A DNA stretch of 17,653 nucleotides from an uncultured Oscillospiraceae bacterium (GTDB lineage Bacteria; Bacillota; Clostridia; Oscillospirales; Oscillospiraceae), in NCBI GenBank assembly GCA_910585735.1, contig CAJUEU010000039.1, forward strand, positions 1-17,653. Direction: 5' to 3'. Under the pieces are notes generated by a model that had not been told where the DNA came from, searched no databases, and saw nothing but the letters and a program-made list of their open reading frames with translations. A program made the position numbers and the translations under genes. How positions within the stretch are numbered: the first letter of the stretch is position 1; the number at the start of each line of letters is the position of its first letter. This document shows positions 6,087-12,328 of this stretch, in pieces.

Positions 6087-6425
6087 ATGCTTCAACCATG
6101 CCAATTTCAGCTTGAGGATTTCATGGACCTTTCCGCCTCGCCCACCCGGGCCGCCACCTTTCGGATCTCCGTCACAAAAAACGACCGGCTTGCACTCAAC
6201 AGCGCTTTCCACGCCCATCTGAAGAACGCCTCCGCATTTCGCCTGCGGGTCAGCCCAGACGGCTACACTCTGCTTTTGGACACTGGAGGCCCCTTCAACC
6301 TCTTCCTCACAGATAAGGGAGTACAAACCAGACACGACCTGGGAGAACTGCTGCGGGATCTCCTTCCCCGCCTCCTTCCGGGCAGAGTGGTACGAACCGT
6401 GGGAATGCTGGATGTGCCAATATGA
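6087..6425 (+). CDS. Conserved-looking hypothetical protein, 112 residues
   Basis: Function not recognised. The frame begins with a good ribosome site (AAAGGGGGA, 7 nt before ATG) and uses GC-ending codons like its neighbours, which supports real translation. There is no signal peptide, membrane segment or cysteine cluster. The middle (about 24-75) looks like alternating beta strands (ATFRISVTKNDRLAL, AFRLRVSPDGYTLLLD), and the end is basic and helical (LLRDLLPRLLPGRVVR). It is followed after 71 nt by a divergent sigma-like gene on the same strand, with a shared terminator, so the two probably form a transcription unit. An accessory or anti-sigma role would be pure guesswork. Confidence 0.6.
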   Translation: MLQPCQFQLEDFMDLSASPTRAATFRISVTKNDRLALNSAFHAHLKNASAFRLRVSPDGYTLLLDTGGPFNLFLTDKGVQTRHDLGELLRDLLPRLLPGRVVRTVGMLDVPI

Positions 6426-6496
6426 GGGGCTGCGCAAGCCGCCGACCGAACTGAAGCCGCCCCGCACCCCGGGCCGCAAACGGAAGGGGGCTGACC

Positions 6497-7012
6497 ATGG
6501 CAGGCAAAAGCCAGCTTTCCGACACGGAGCGGTGCTGGGTGGAGGCCCTGACCGAGGATCTTTGTCGCGCCGCCTCTGTGGACAACAAGGAGGAAGCCTA
6601 CCGCCAGGTGAGCTGGGTGGCCTTTCTGAGCTGCTTCCGCTCCTGGCATGGCGCTTACGGAGACGCTTTCTGGGACCGGGCGGCCCAGGAGATGGATCTG
6701 GCTATCCGAACGGAAAAGTCCGGCAGAGGCAAGATTCGGATCCGGGAACTCTCCCTGAATAAGCCCGTCTCCCCGGAGAGCGAGATCCCCTATCTGGACT
6801 ATCTGCCCGGCGCCTTCGGGGACTGCTCCAACCGGGTGGCCTTCTATGACTTTCTGGAACGGCTGCCTCTGGCCCAGAGTCAGCTCTCCTCCAGCGTTCT
6901 GCGGGGATATTCTCCGGCTGAGATCTGCTTCCACTACCAGTGGACCTCGGAAGAATATCTCGCCCATCTGGAGGGATTACAGGAGGCCTTGCTCCGCTAC
7001 GAGGCCATCTGA
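6497..7012 (+). CDS. Divergent sigma-70-like protein (tentative)
   Basis: A 171-residue soluble protein. The C-terminal third resembles sigma region 4: AFYDFLERLPLAQSQLSSSVLRGYSPAEICFHY is laid out like the usual LxxLPxxxRxVLxLRxxGxSxxEIAxxLGxS helix-turn-helix, ending EEYLAHLEGLQEALLRYE. Before it, RELSLNKPVSPESEIPYLDYLPG echoes the LSLDxPxxxE...LxDxxP linker of sigma factors, and FWDRAAQEMDLAIR echoes region 2. The usual HTH arginines and glycines are largely missing, so DNA or core-polymerase binding is uncertain. The ribosome site AAGGGGG lies before ATG. The resemblance is by eye only; alternatives are a sigma-derived adaptor or an unrelated helical protein. It ends at a strong palindromic terminator. 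Confidence 0.5.
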   Translation: MAGKSQLSDTERCWVEALTEDLCRAASVDNKEEAYRQVSWVAFLSCFRSWHGAYGDAFWDRAAQEMDLAIRTEKSGRGKIRIRELSLNKPVSPESEIPYLDYLPGAFGDCSNRVAFYDFLERLPLAQSQLSSSVLRGYSPAEICFHYQWTSEEYLAHLEGLQEALLRYEAI

Positions 7013-7025
7013 GAAAGCAGCATAA

Positions 7026-7065
7026 GGGCGGCGGGGAATATTCCCCGCCGCCCTGCCTGTTTTTT
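7026..7065 (+). terminator. Terminator after the sigma-like gene
   Basis: A perfect 28-nt palindrome, 14-bp arms 7026-7039 and 7040-7053 (GGGCGGCGGGGAAT and its complement), followed by TGCCTG and a run of T at 7060-7065. Its T-run touches the stop codon of the convergent glucosidase gene. On the minus strand the hairpin lies just past that gene and may also stop its transcription, though the U-tract there is weak. Confidence 0.82.
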
Positions 7066-8500
7066 AATCCAGATCCTCGCCGTTGGAGGCGATGACTTTT
7101 TTGTACCAGTAGAAGCTGTCCTTGCGGTAGCGGTCAAAGGTGCCGTTACCCTCGTCGTCGGCATCCACATAGACGAAGCCGTAGCGCTTGGACATTTCGC
7201 CGGTGGAGGCGCTGATAATATCCATAGGTCCCCACATCAAGTAGGCGATACAGTCAGAACCGTCTGCAACGGCATCCTTCACAGCCTGAATGTGTTGCCG
7301 AAGGTACTCTATTCGGTAACCATCATGGATGCTGTGGTCAGTTTCCAGTGTGTCCTCTGCACCAAGGCCGTTCTCCACCACCATCACAGGAACCTGATAT
7401 TTATTATAGATCTTGTTAATGGTATAGCGAAGCCCTTGGGGGTCGATCTGCCACCCCCACGCACTCGCCTGTAAATAGGGATTCTTTACTCCACCCAAAA
7501 GGTTCCCCGCAGTCAGTTCTACATCCTTCTGTGCCGATGCGCAATTAGACATGTAGTAAGAGAAAGCGATGCAATCGCAGGTCCCTTTCTTCAACTCACG
7601 AAGATCCGCCTGGCCTATGTCAATCTCCACATTCCGGTCTTTACAATATTTATGGAAATATGCCGGGATCCTGCCTCGGATCGCAATGTCCAGAACGGTG
7701 TCATTGATCAGCAAGTCATGGGCCTGGGTCTTAATCACATCCTTCGGATCAGGGGTCAGCGGATACATGGTAATGTGGGAGATCATAACCGCAAAACGAA
7801 AATCAGAGTTGATCTTTTTCCCTTCCCTGACTACTCTCGCCATGGCCAACACTTGGTGATACATTCCCTGTAGTTTCATCACGTCATTTTCATACGTATT
7901 TTCTGGAATGCGGGTATGGCAGTCACCACAACGATAGGCCCCTTGAACAATGCCGCCGGCGATGATCATGCCGTTCATCTCGTTGAAGGGGATCCAATAT
8001 TTCACCTCGCTCTTATACTCCTGCATGACAGTTAGGCAATAATTAAGGTAGACATCAATCATCTTCCGGTTGGTCCAGCCGTTGTACTTGTCCACCAGGG
8101 CCATGGGGGTCTCACAGTGAGAGAGGGTCACCAAAGGCTCAATGTGATGCTTTTTCAGTTCGGCAAACACATTGTGGTAAAATTGAAGTCCTTTTGCGTT
8201 AGGTGTTGGGTCGTCCCCATTCGGAAAAATCCGGGACCAGTTGATGGAAATGCGGAGCATCGTAAAGCCCATCTCTCCAAATAGAGCGATGTCTTCTTTA
8301 TAGCGGTGGTAAAAATCCACGCCATGGTGGGAAGGATAACAGATTCCTTCCAAAATCTGATCGTCCCACAGGCGGGGCTCACCCCGGCTCCCCTTTCGCA
8401 TTACATCAGCAGTACTGAGTCCTTTCCCATCTTCGGTATAGGCACCCTCACACTGGTTGGCGGCCAAAGCGCCGCCCCAATAAAAACGGCGGTCAGGCAT
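7064..8500 (-). CDS. 6-phospho-beta-glucosidase, GH1
   Basis: A 478-residue cytosolic enzyme, full length for GH1, that hydrolyses phosphorylated beta-glucosides delivered by the PTS. The acid/base Glu is E174 in FNEMN (172-176) and the nucleophile is E376 in VVENG. Near the C-terminus, MSKRYGFVYVD supplies the Ser-Lys-x-Tyr set (about S437, K438, Y440) that binds the 6-phosphate, which separates it from plain beta-glucosidases. The N-terminus FYWGGALAANQCEGAY is the normal GH1 start. ATG lies 3 nt after the EIIBC stop, with GGAGGG inside the end of that gene. It is the last gene of the licT1-EIIBC-glucosidase operon and falls under RAT control at 10960-10985. Confidence 0.95.
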   Translation of the reverse strand: MPDRRFYWGGALAANQCEGAYTEDGKGLSTADVMRKGSRGEPRLWDDQILEGICYPSHHGVDFYHRYKEDIALFGEMGFTMLRISINWSRIFPNGDDPTPNAKGLQFYHNVFAELKKHHIEPLVTLSHCETPMALVDKYNGWTNRKMIDVYLNYCLTVMQEYKSEVKYWIPFNEMNGMIIAGGIVQGAYRCGDCHTRIPENTYENDVMKLQGMYHQVLAMARVVREGKKINSDFRFAVMISHITMYPLTPDPKDVIKTQAHDLLINDTVLDIAIRGRIPAYFHKYCKDRNVEIDIGQADLRELKKGTCDCIAFSYYMSNCASAQKDVELTAGNLLGGVKNPYLQASAWGWQIDPQGLRYTINKIYNKYQVPVMVVENGLGAEDTLETDHSIHDGYRIEYLRQHIQAVKDAVADGSDCIAYLMWGPMDIISASTGEMSKRYGFVYVDADDEGNGTFDRYRKDSFYWYKKVIASNGEDLD

Positions 8501-8503
8501 GAA

Positions 8504-9892
8504 TCAGCCCTCCATCTCGGCCGGATCGTCCTTGTACATAATAAAGCTCAAAGCCACAGTTACCACTGTGCCGATACCGAGGCCGATGGCCATGTGGACC
8601 AGATTCATGGGGTTGTCGCTCACATAGGCCACGATTCCCAATATGCTGCCCGTAGAAAGCGAGTACATACCCACATGCATAAGGCCAGCGTACAGACCGC
8701 CCACAGCGCTGCCGATCATGGAGGCGATCATGGGCGTCTTGTACTTCAGGTTGATGGCGTACATGGCGGGCTCGGTCACGCCACCGATATAGGCGGTAAT
8801 ACCGCTGGACAGAGCAGTGGATCGGACTGAGCTGTTCTTGCTCTTCAACGCTACGCCAAGGCAGGCAGCACCCTGGTTCATGTTGGCAATGAAGCTAGCG
8901 GGGGAATAGAACGCCTCATACCCCAGAGAGGACAGGGACTGGAGCAGATAAGGGGTAAAGGCGGTGTGCATACCGGTCATGACCAGGATCGGACGAATGG
9001 CGGCCAAAAGGGCAACGCCCACAAAGCCGATGGTCTCGTAGAGCCAAATCACAGCTTTGGACAGGTAAATGCCAATATAGCTGCCCAGAGGGCCAAGGAC
9101 CACGAAGTTCAGGGGGGTCATGATCAAAATAACACCCAAGGGAACCACAATGGAAGACACCATCTGTGGAACATACTTTTTCAGGACCTTCTCAATTTGG
9201 CTCATCACAAAGACAATGATAATGGTGGAGAAGAAAGAGTTGGCATAGGAGGCGTTATAGATGGGCAGGCCAAAAATAGTCATAGCCTCGCCAGCGCCCA
9301 CTTTTGCGATAAAGGTCGGGCTCAGGAGCATAGCACCCATCAGCATACCAAGAGCCGGGTTGCCGCCGAATTTTTTGGCGGCGGTGGAGCCCACATAAAC
9401 AGGCATGAAATAGAAGCCGGCATCTGCCACAAAACTGAGCACAGCGTATGTGGAGCCGGTATTGTCCAGAATATGGAGCATGGAGAGGATAATCAGCACA
9501 GCCTTCAACAGGCCCACACCCAGCATGATGGGAAGAACCGGGACAATACAGCCGGTAATGGCATCAATAAGGGTCATGAAGGTAAATTTCTTTTTCGCAC
9601 CGTTATCCAGATTTTCGTTGACGGCTTCCTGTTTGGCAATATCCGCTACTGTACACACAACATCATAAACCTTGGCCACATCCTGCCCGATGATGACCTG
9701 GAACTGGTCGCCCACCACCTGAGCGTCCAGAACCCCGGGGATCTTTTTGATCTCCTCGGTCTCGATCAGGCTCATATCCTTCACATTAAAGCGCAGGCGG
9801 GTGATGCAGTGGAAGCACAGCGAGATATTATCCTTCCCTCCCACCTTTTCGATGATCTCGGCGGCCATCTGGTCGTAATTTTTCTTTGCCAC
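8504..9892 (-). CDS. PTS beta-glucoside transporter, EIIBC (system 1)
   Basis: A 462-residue membrane permease that imports and phosphorylates a beta-glucoside. The EIIB domain (about 1-90) has the phospho-cysteine C29 in HCITRLRF. The EIIC domain (about 105-455) has many membrane segments and the GGVTEPAMY signature (variant of GITEP). No EIIA domain follows: the protein ends KDDPAEMEG after the last membrane segment, so EIIA must come from elsewhere, perhaps system 2 in this window. The frame is open upstream to 10069, overlapping licT1, but GGGAGG directly before GTG at 9892 and the homology start (AKKNYDQMAAEIIEKVGG) set this GTG start. A terminator-like hairpin at 9977-10017 lies between it and licT1. 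Confidence 0.94.
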   Translation of the reverse strand: MAKKNYDQMAAEIIEKVGGKDNISLCFHCITRLRFNVKDMSLIETEEIKKIPGVLDAQVVGDQFQVIIGQDVAKVYDVVCTVADIAKQEAVNENLDNGAKKKFTFMTLIDAITGCIVPVLPIMLGVGLLKAVLIILSMLHILDNTGSTYAVLSFVADAGFYFMPVYVGSTAAKKFGGNPALGMLMGAMLLSPTFIAKVGAGEAMTIFGLPIYNASYANSFFSTIIIVFVMSQIEKVLKKYVPQMVSSIVVPLGVILIMTPLNFVVLGPLGSYIGIYLSKAVIWLYETIGFVGVALLAAIRPILVMTGMHTAFTPYLLQSLSSLGYEAFYSPASFIANMNQGAACLGVALKSKNSSVRSTALSSGITAYIGGVTEPAMYAINLKYKTPMIASMIGSAVGGLYAGLMHVGMYSLSTGSILGIVAYVSDNPMNLVHMAIGLGIGTVVTVALSFIMYKDDPAEMEG

Positions 9893-9976
9893 AGGTGTTT
9901 CCTCCCTTTTGCCGCTGACGCGGCTAATTTTATCTATATTCTCTGCCCCGCCGGCGCCAGCCGGGCCGGGAATATA

Positions 9977-10017
9977 CGAAAATAAAAACCCGGAGGCATA
10001 AGAGCCCCCTGCCTCCG
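9977..10017 (-). terminator. Intercistronic terminator-like hairpin between licT1 and EIIBC
   Basis: On the minus strand, CGGAGGCA and TGCCTCCG (8-bp perfect) with an 11-nt loop are followed by GG and TTTTTATTTT. No RAT-type sequence overlaps it. It may lower PTS expression relative to the regulator, or the antiterminated polymerase may pass by simple read-through. Confidence 0.7.
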
Positions 10018-10028
10018 CAGGCCGGCCC

Positions 10029-10886
10029 TTATTCCTCCGAGGTGATGCCCTTGCGGTTACATTCCTCACGGGAACACAGACGTGTGATGTGCATATTCAG
10101 GTAAAGCAGCTCTTCCCGGTTCAGCTTGTAGCAGAACTTTCGGGTGATATAGTCGCTGATTTGATTGGCGCACTCGGCCCCCCGGGGGGAATCCAGCTTC
10201 AGTTCCTCGTAGAGCTGGACAAAATCCTCTCCCCCCTGATTGCCCTCGTGGACGCGGAGCATCAGATACTGCATGTGGCTGATGTACCGGGCGTAATCCC
10301 CGGAGGAGCGGTCGATGGGGAAGCCGTACTTCCGCTCGATAATGGCGGTCATCTCCTCGATCTCCCCATCCCAGCTCTTTCGCTGCCGGGCATGCTCGGT
10401 GTCCAGCTCGGCGTTGAGGATATTCATTCCGATGCCCACGATCTCGCTGTTGAGGAGCCGGAGGCGGAAGGTCTCGTAGACCAGGCGCAGGGTCTCTTTC
10501 CCCAGCTCGAACTCCACGGGGTACATCTGCTCGAAGTCATAGAACAGAGGTGCCTGAACGATGTAATTCTTCCGATAGCGCTCCACGCAGAAATCAATGT
10601 GGTCGGCCAGGGTCACCAGCAGGTTCGGGTTAATGATCCCCTGGGTCCTTTTCCGGGCCAGATCCACCACTTTAGCGGCGATCTCCAGAGACTGCTCGGA
10701 GATGGCGGAAAACATCCCCATATAGCGGTTTTCGATCTGGTAGTAGGTCTTTTCCACCGCGCTCAGGTCGGTAAGCTCGTAGGGGATCTCCCGGAACCCG
10801 ACCCCCTTGCCGAAGACCACCACCTCGTTGCCCCGTCCGTCCAGGGCAAGTACGATATTGTTGTTGAATCTGCGAACGACCCGCAT
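10029..10886 (-). CDS. BglG/LicT-family transcriptional antiterminator (system 1)
   Basis: A 285-residue RNA-binding antiterminator: CAT RNA-binding domain (about 1-55, RRFNNNIVLALDGRGNEVVVFGKGVGF), then PRD1 (about 65-170) and PRD2 (about 175-280). Phosphorylatable PRD histidines by alignment to LicT: H96 (LADHI) in PRD1, H204 (YISHM) and H266 (NMHI) in PRD2. The second PRD1 histidine is replaced by Asn (N155 in GIGMNILNAE), an oddity compared with the system 2 copy. The open frame extends 32 codons upstream through the leader terminator, but GGAGGAGGG before ATG at 10886 and the family start decide. It controls its own operon through the RAT at 10960-10985. Confidence 0.93.
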   Translation of the reverse strand: MRVVRRFNNNIVLALDGRGNEVVVFGKGVGFREIPYELTDLSAVEKTYYQIENRYMGMFSAISEQSLEIAAKVVDLARKRTQGIINPNLLVTLADHIDFCVERYRKNYIVQAPLFYDFEQMYPVEFELGKETLRLVYETFRLRLLNSEIVGIGMNILNAELDTEHARQRKSWDGEIEEMTAIIERKYGFPIDRSSGDYARYISHMQYLMLRVHEGNQGGEDFVQLYEELKLDSPRGAECANQISDYITRKFCYKLNREELLYLNMHITRLCSREECNRKGITSEE

Positions 10887-10921
10887 CCCAGACCCTCCTC
10901 CCAGGCAACGGTTTTTCCAGG

Positions 10922-10977
10922 CAAAGAAAAAACTCTTCAAGGCATACCACACCCATTCAGGTGATGCCTCAAAGAGT
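10922..10977 (-). terminator. Leader terminator of the system 1 operon
   Basis: On the minus strand, ACTCTT pairs with AAGAGT and AGGCAT with ATGCCT, separated by a symmetric 2-nt internal loop, closing a loop of about 18 nt, then TTTTTTCTTT. Its 5' arm overlaps the RAT, so bound antiterminator would prevent its formation. Confidence 0.8.
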
Positions 10978-10985
10978 AACATTCC
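10960..10985 (-). promoter_or_regulatory. RAT site 1 (ribonucleic antiterminator), system 1 leader
   Basis: On the minus strand: 5' arm GGAATGTTA (10977-10985), stem CTC-TTT-GAG, 3' arm GCATCACC (10960-10967). This fits the LicT/BglG RAT layout GGATTGTTA...GCAAAACC, with AT/AT replacing the TT/AA base pairs, a compensatory change. It begins at about the transcription start and overlaps the terminator. Confidence 0.8.
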
Positions 10986-10993
10986 ATGTGCAT

Positions 10994-11022
10994 ACTATAC
11001 AATACCTTTTCTGCTTTGTCAA
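10994..11022 (-). promoter_or_regulatory. Sigma-A promoter of the system 1 operon
   Basis: On the minus strand: TTGACA (11017-11022), 17-nt spacer, TATAGT (10994-10999). The predicted start near 10987 places the RAT at the very 5' end of the mRNA. Confidence 0.85.
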
Positions 11023-11041
11023 CCTCTTTTTTGTGTTTTTC

Positions 11042-11069
11042 TTGAAATTTCCTGCTGATATGATAGAAT
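11042..11069 (+). promoter_or_regulatory. Promoter of the aldo/keto-reductase gene
   Basis: TTGAAA (11042-11047), 16-nt spacer, TAGAAT (11064-11069), 31 nt before the ATG. It diverges from the system 1 promoter with 19 nt between the two -35 boxes. Confidence 0.65.
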
Positions 11070-11100
11070 AAGGCTATCAAACCGCAAGGAGGACTTTCCC

Positions 11101-12273
11101 ATGAATTACCGAAAGCTGGGCAGGACCGGGCTGATGGTCAGTGAGATCGGCCTGGGGGGCGAGTGGCTGGAGCGTCATACCACCGAGGAGTGCAAGGCGG
11201 TCATCGACTGCTGTGAGGAACAGGGCATCAACATCCTGGACTGCTGGATGAGCGAGCCCAACGTCCGAAGCAACATCGGCAAGGCCATTGCCGGGAAACG
11301 GGAAAAGTGGATCATCCAGGGCCACATCGGCTCCACCTGGCAAAAGGGCCAGTACGTCCGCACCCGGGACCTTGCCCAGGTGAAGCCCGCCTTCGAGGAT
11401 CTGCTCCAACGTCTGGGCACCGACTACATCGACCTGGGCATGATCCACTTTGTGGACAAGGAGGAGGACTGGGAGTTGGCCTTTCACGGCCCCTTCCTCG
11501 ACTATGTGAAGGAACTGAAGGCGGCGGGCACCATCCGCCACATCGGCATGTCCACCCACAACCCGGCCATGGCCAAAAAGGCCGCCGAGAGCGGCATCGT
11601 GGAGATGATCCTCTTCAGCGTGAACCCCGCCTTTGACATGATGCCCCCCAACGACGATCTGGACAACTATTTCGCCTTTGACGCATACGGGGACGGCCTT
11701 GGGGGCATCGACCCCCAGCGTTCCGAGGTCTATCAGGTCTGTGAGGGCAACGGCGTGGGCATCACGGTCATGAAAGGCTACGCCGGAGGGCGGCTCTTCC
11801 AGGCCGAGACCTCCCCCTTTGGGGTGGCTCTGACCCCCGTCCAATGCCTCCACTACGCCCTGACCCGGCCCGCCGTTTGCAGCGTCATGGTGGGCTATGA
11901 CACCCCGGAGCAGGTGATGGAGGCCGTCCACTACGAGACGGCCACAATGGAAGAGAAGGACTACGCCACTGTTTTGGCCGGAGCCCCCCGCCACGCCTAC
12001 ATGGGCCAATGTACCTACTGCGGCCACTGCAAGCCCTGCCCGGTGGACATTGACATCGCCATGGTGAACAAGTACTACGACCTTGCCACCATGCAGCAAT
12101 CGGTCCCCGGTTCGGTGAAGGACCACTACCGGCAGATGAAGGTCACCGCCAAGGACTGTATCGGCTGCCGCAGCTGCGAGAGCCGCTGCCCTTTCGGGGT
12201 AAAAATCACCCAACGGATGGCGAAAACAGCTGCACTGCTGGATCGTTTACCCCTTCCGCAAAAAAGAGCGTGA
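11101..12273 (+). CDS. Aldo/keto-reductase-fold protein with two C-terminal 4Fe-4S clusters
   Basis: A 390-residue cytosolic protein. The AKR TIM barrel (about 1-285) starts MNYRKLGRTGLMVSEIGLGG and carries LGTDYIDLGMIH and IRHIGMSTHNP. The C-terminus has two ferredoxin-like cysteine sets: C304, C307, C310, C313 and C353, C356, C359, C363. Of the AKR tetrad, Asp47 and His116 are present, but the Tyr position reads Glu52 and the Lys position falls in QGHIG, so ordinary NADPH carbonyl reduction is doubtful and electron transfer through the clusters is plausible. AGGAGG lies 8 nt before ATG. It is a single-gene unit with its own promoter and a terminator overlapping its stop. Substrate unknown. 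Confidence 0.9.
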   Translation: MNYRKLGRTGLMVSEIGLGGEWLERHTTEECKAVIDCCEEQGINILDCWMSEPNVRSNIGKAIAGKREKWIIQGHIGSTWQKGQYVRTRDLAQVKPAFEDLLQRLGTDYIDLGMIHFVDKEEDWELAFHGPFLDYVKELKAAGTIRHIGMSTHNPAMAKKAAESGIVEMILFSVNPAFDMMPPNDDLDNYFAFDAYGDGLGGIDPQRSEVYQVCEGNGVGITVMKGYAGGRLFQAETSPFGVALTPVQCLHYALTRPAVCSVMVGYDTPEQVMEAVHYETATMEEKDYATVLAGAPRHAYMGQCTYCGHCKPCPVDIDIAMVNKYYDLATMQQSVPGSVKDHYRQMKVTAKDCIGCRSCESRCPFGVKITQRMAKTAALLDRLPLPQKRA

Positions 12274-12297
12274 CGCAAATTGCGTCACGCTCTTTTT
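12266..12297. terminator. Bidirectional terminator between the AKR gene and system 2
   Basis: Perfect 13-bp arms GAGCGTGACGCAA (12266-12278) and its complement (12280-12292) are followed by TTTTT on the plus strand and preceded by AAAAAA, which gives a U-run on the minus strand as well. The AKR stop codon lies inside the 5' arm. Confidence 0.9.
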
Positions 12298-12328
12298 ATA
12301 CACTCAAAAGCCGGGGTAAAAGCTGAAA

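Noticed and set aside
8966..9985. 339-codon plus-strand open frame opposite PTS EIIBC
   Set aside because: Antisense shadow of a clear EIIBC gene; His/Asn/Gly-rich translation with no family features.
9893..10028. RAT site in front of the system 1 PTS gene
   Set aside because: No stretch fits GGANNGNNA-stem-GCNNNACC; only a plain terminator-like hairpin is present.
10887..10982. N-terminal extension of antiterminator 1 from 10982
   Set aside because: The extension would run through the RAT and leader terminator; the family start and GGAGGAGGG support 10886.
11077..12213. 378-codon minus-strand open frame opposite the AKR gene
   Set aside because: Antisense shadow; the plus-strand frame has the AKR and Fe-S motifs and a ribosome site.
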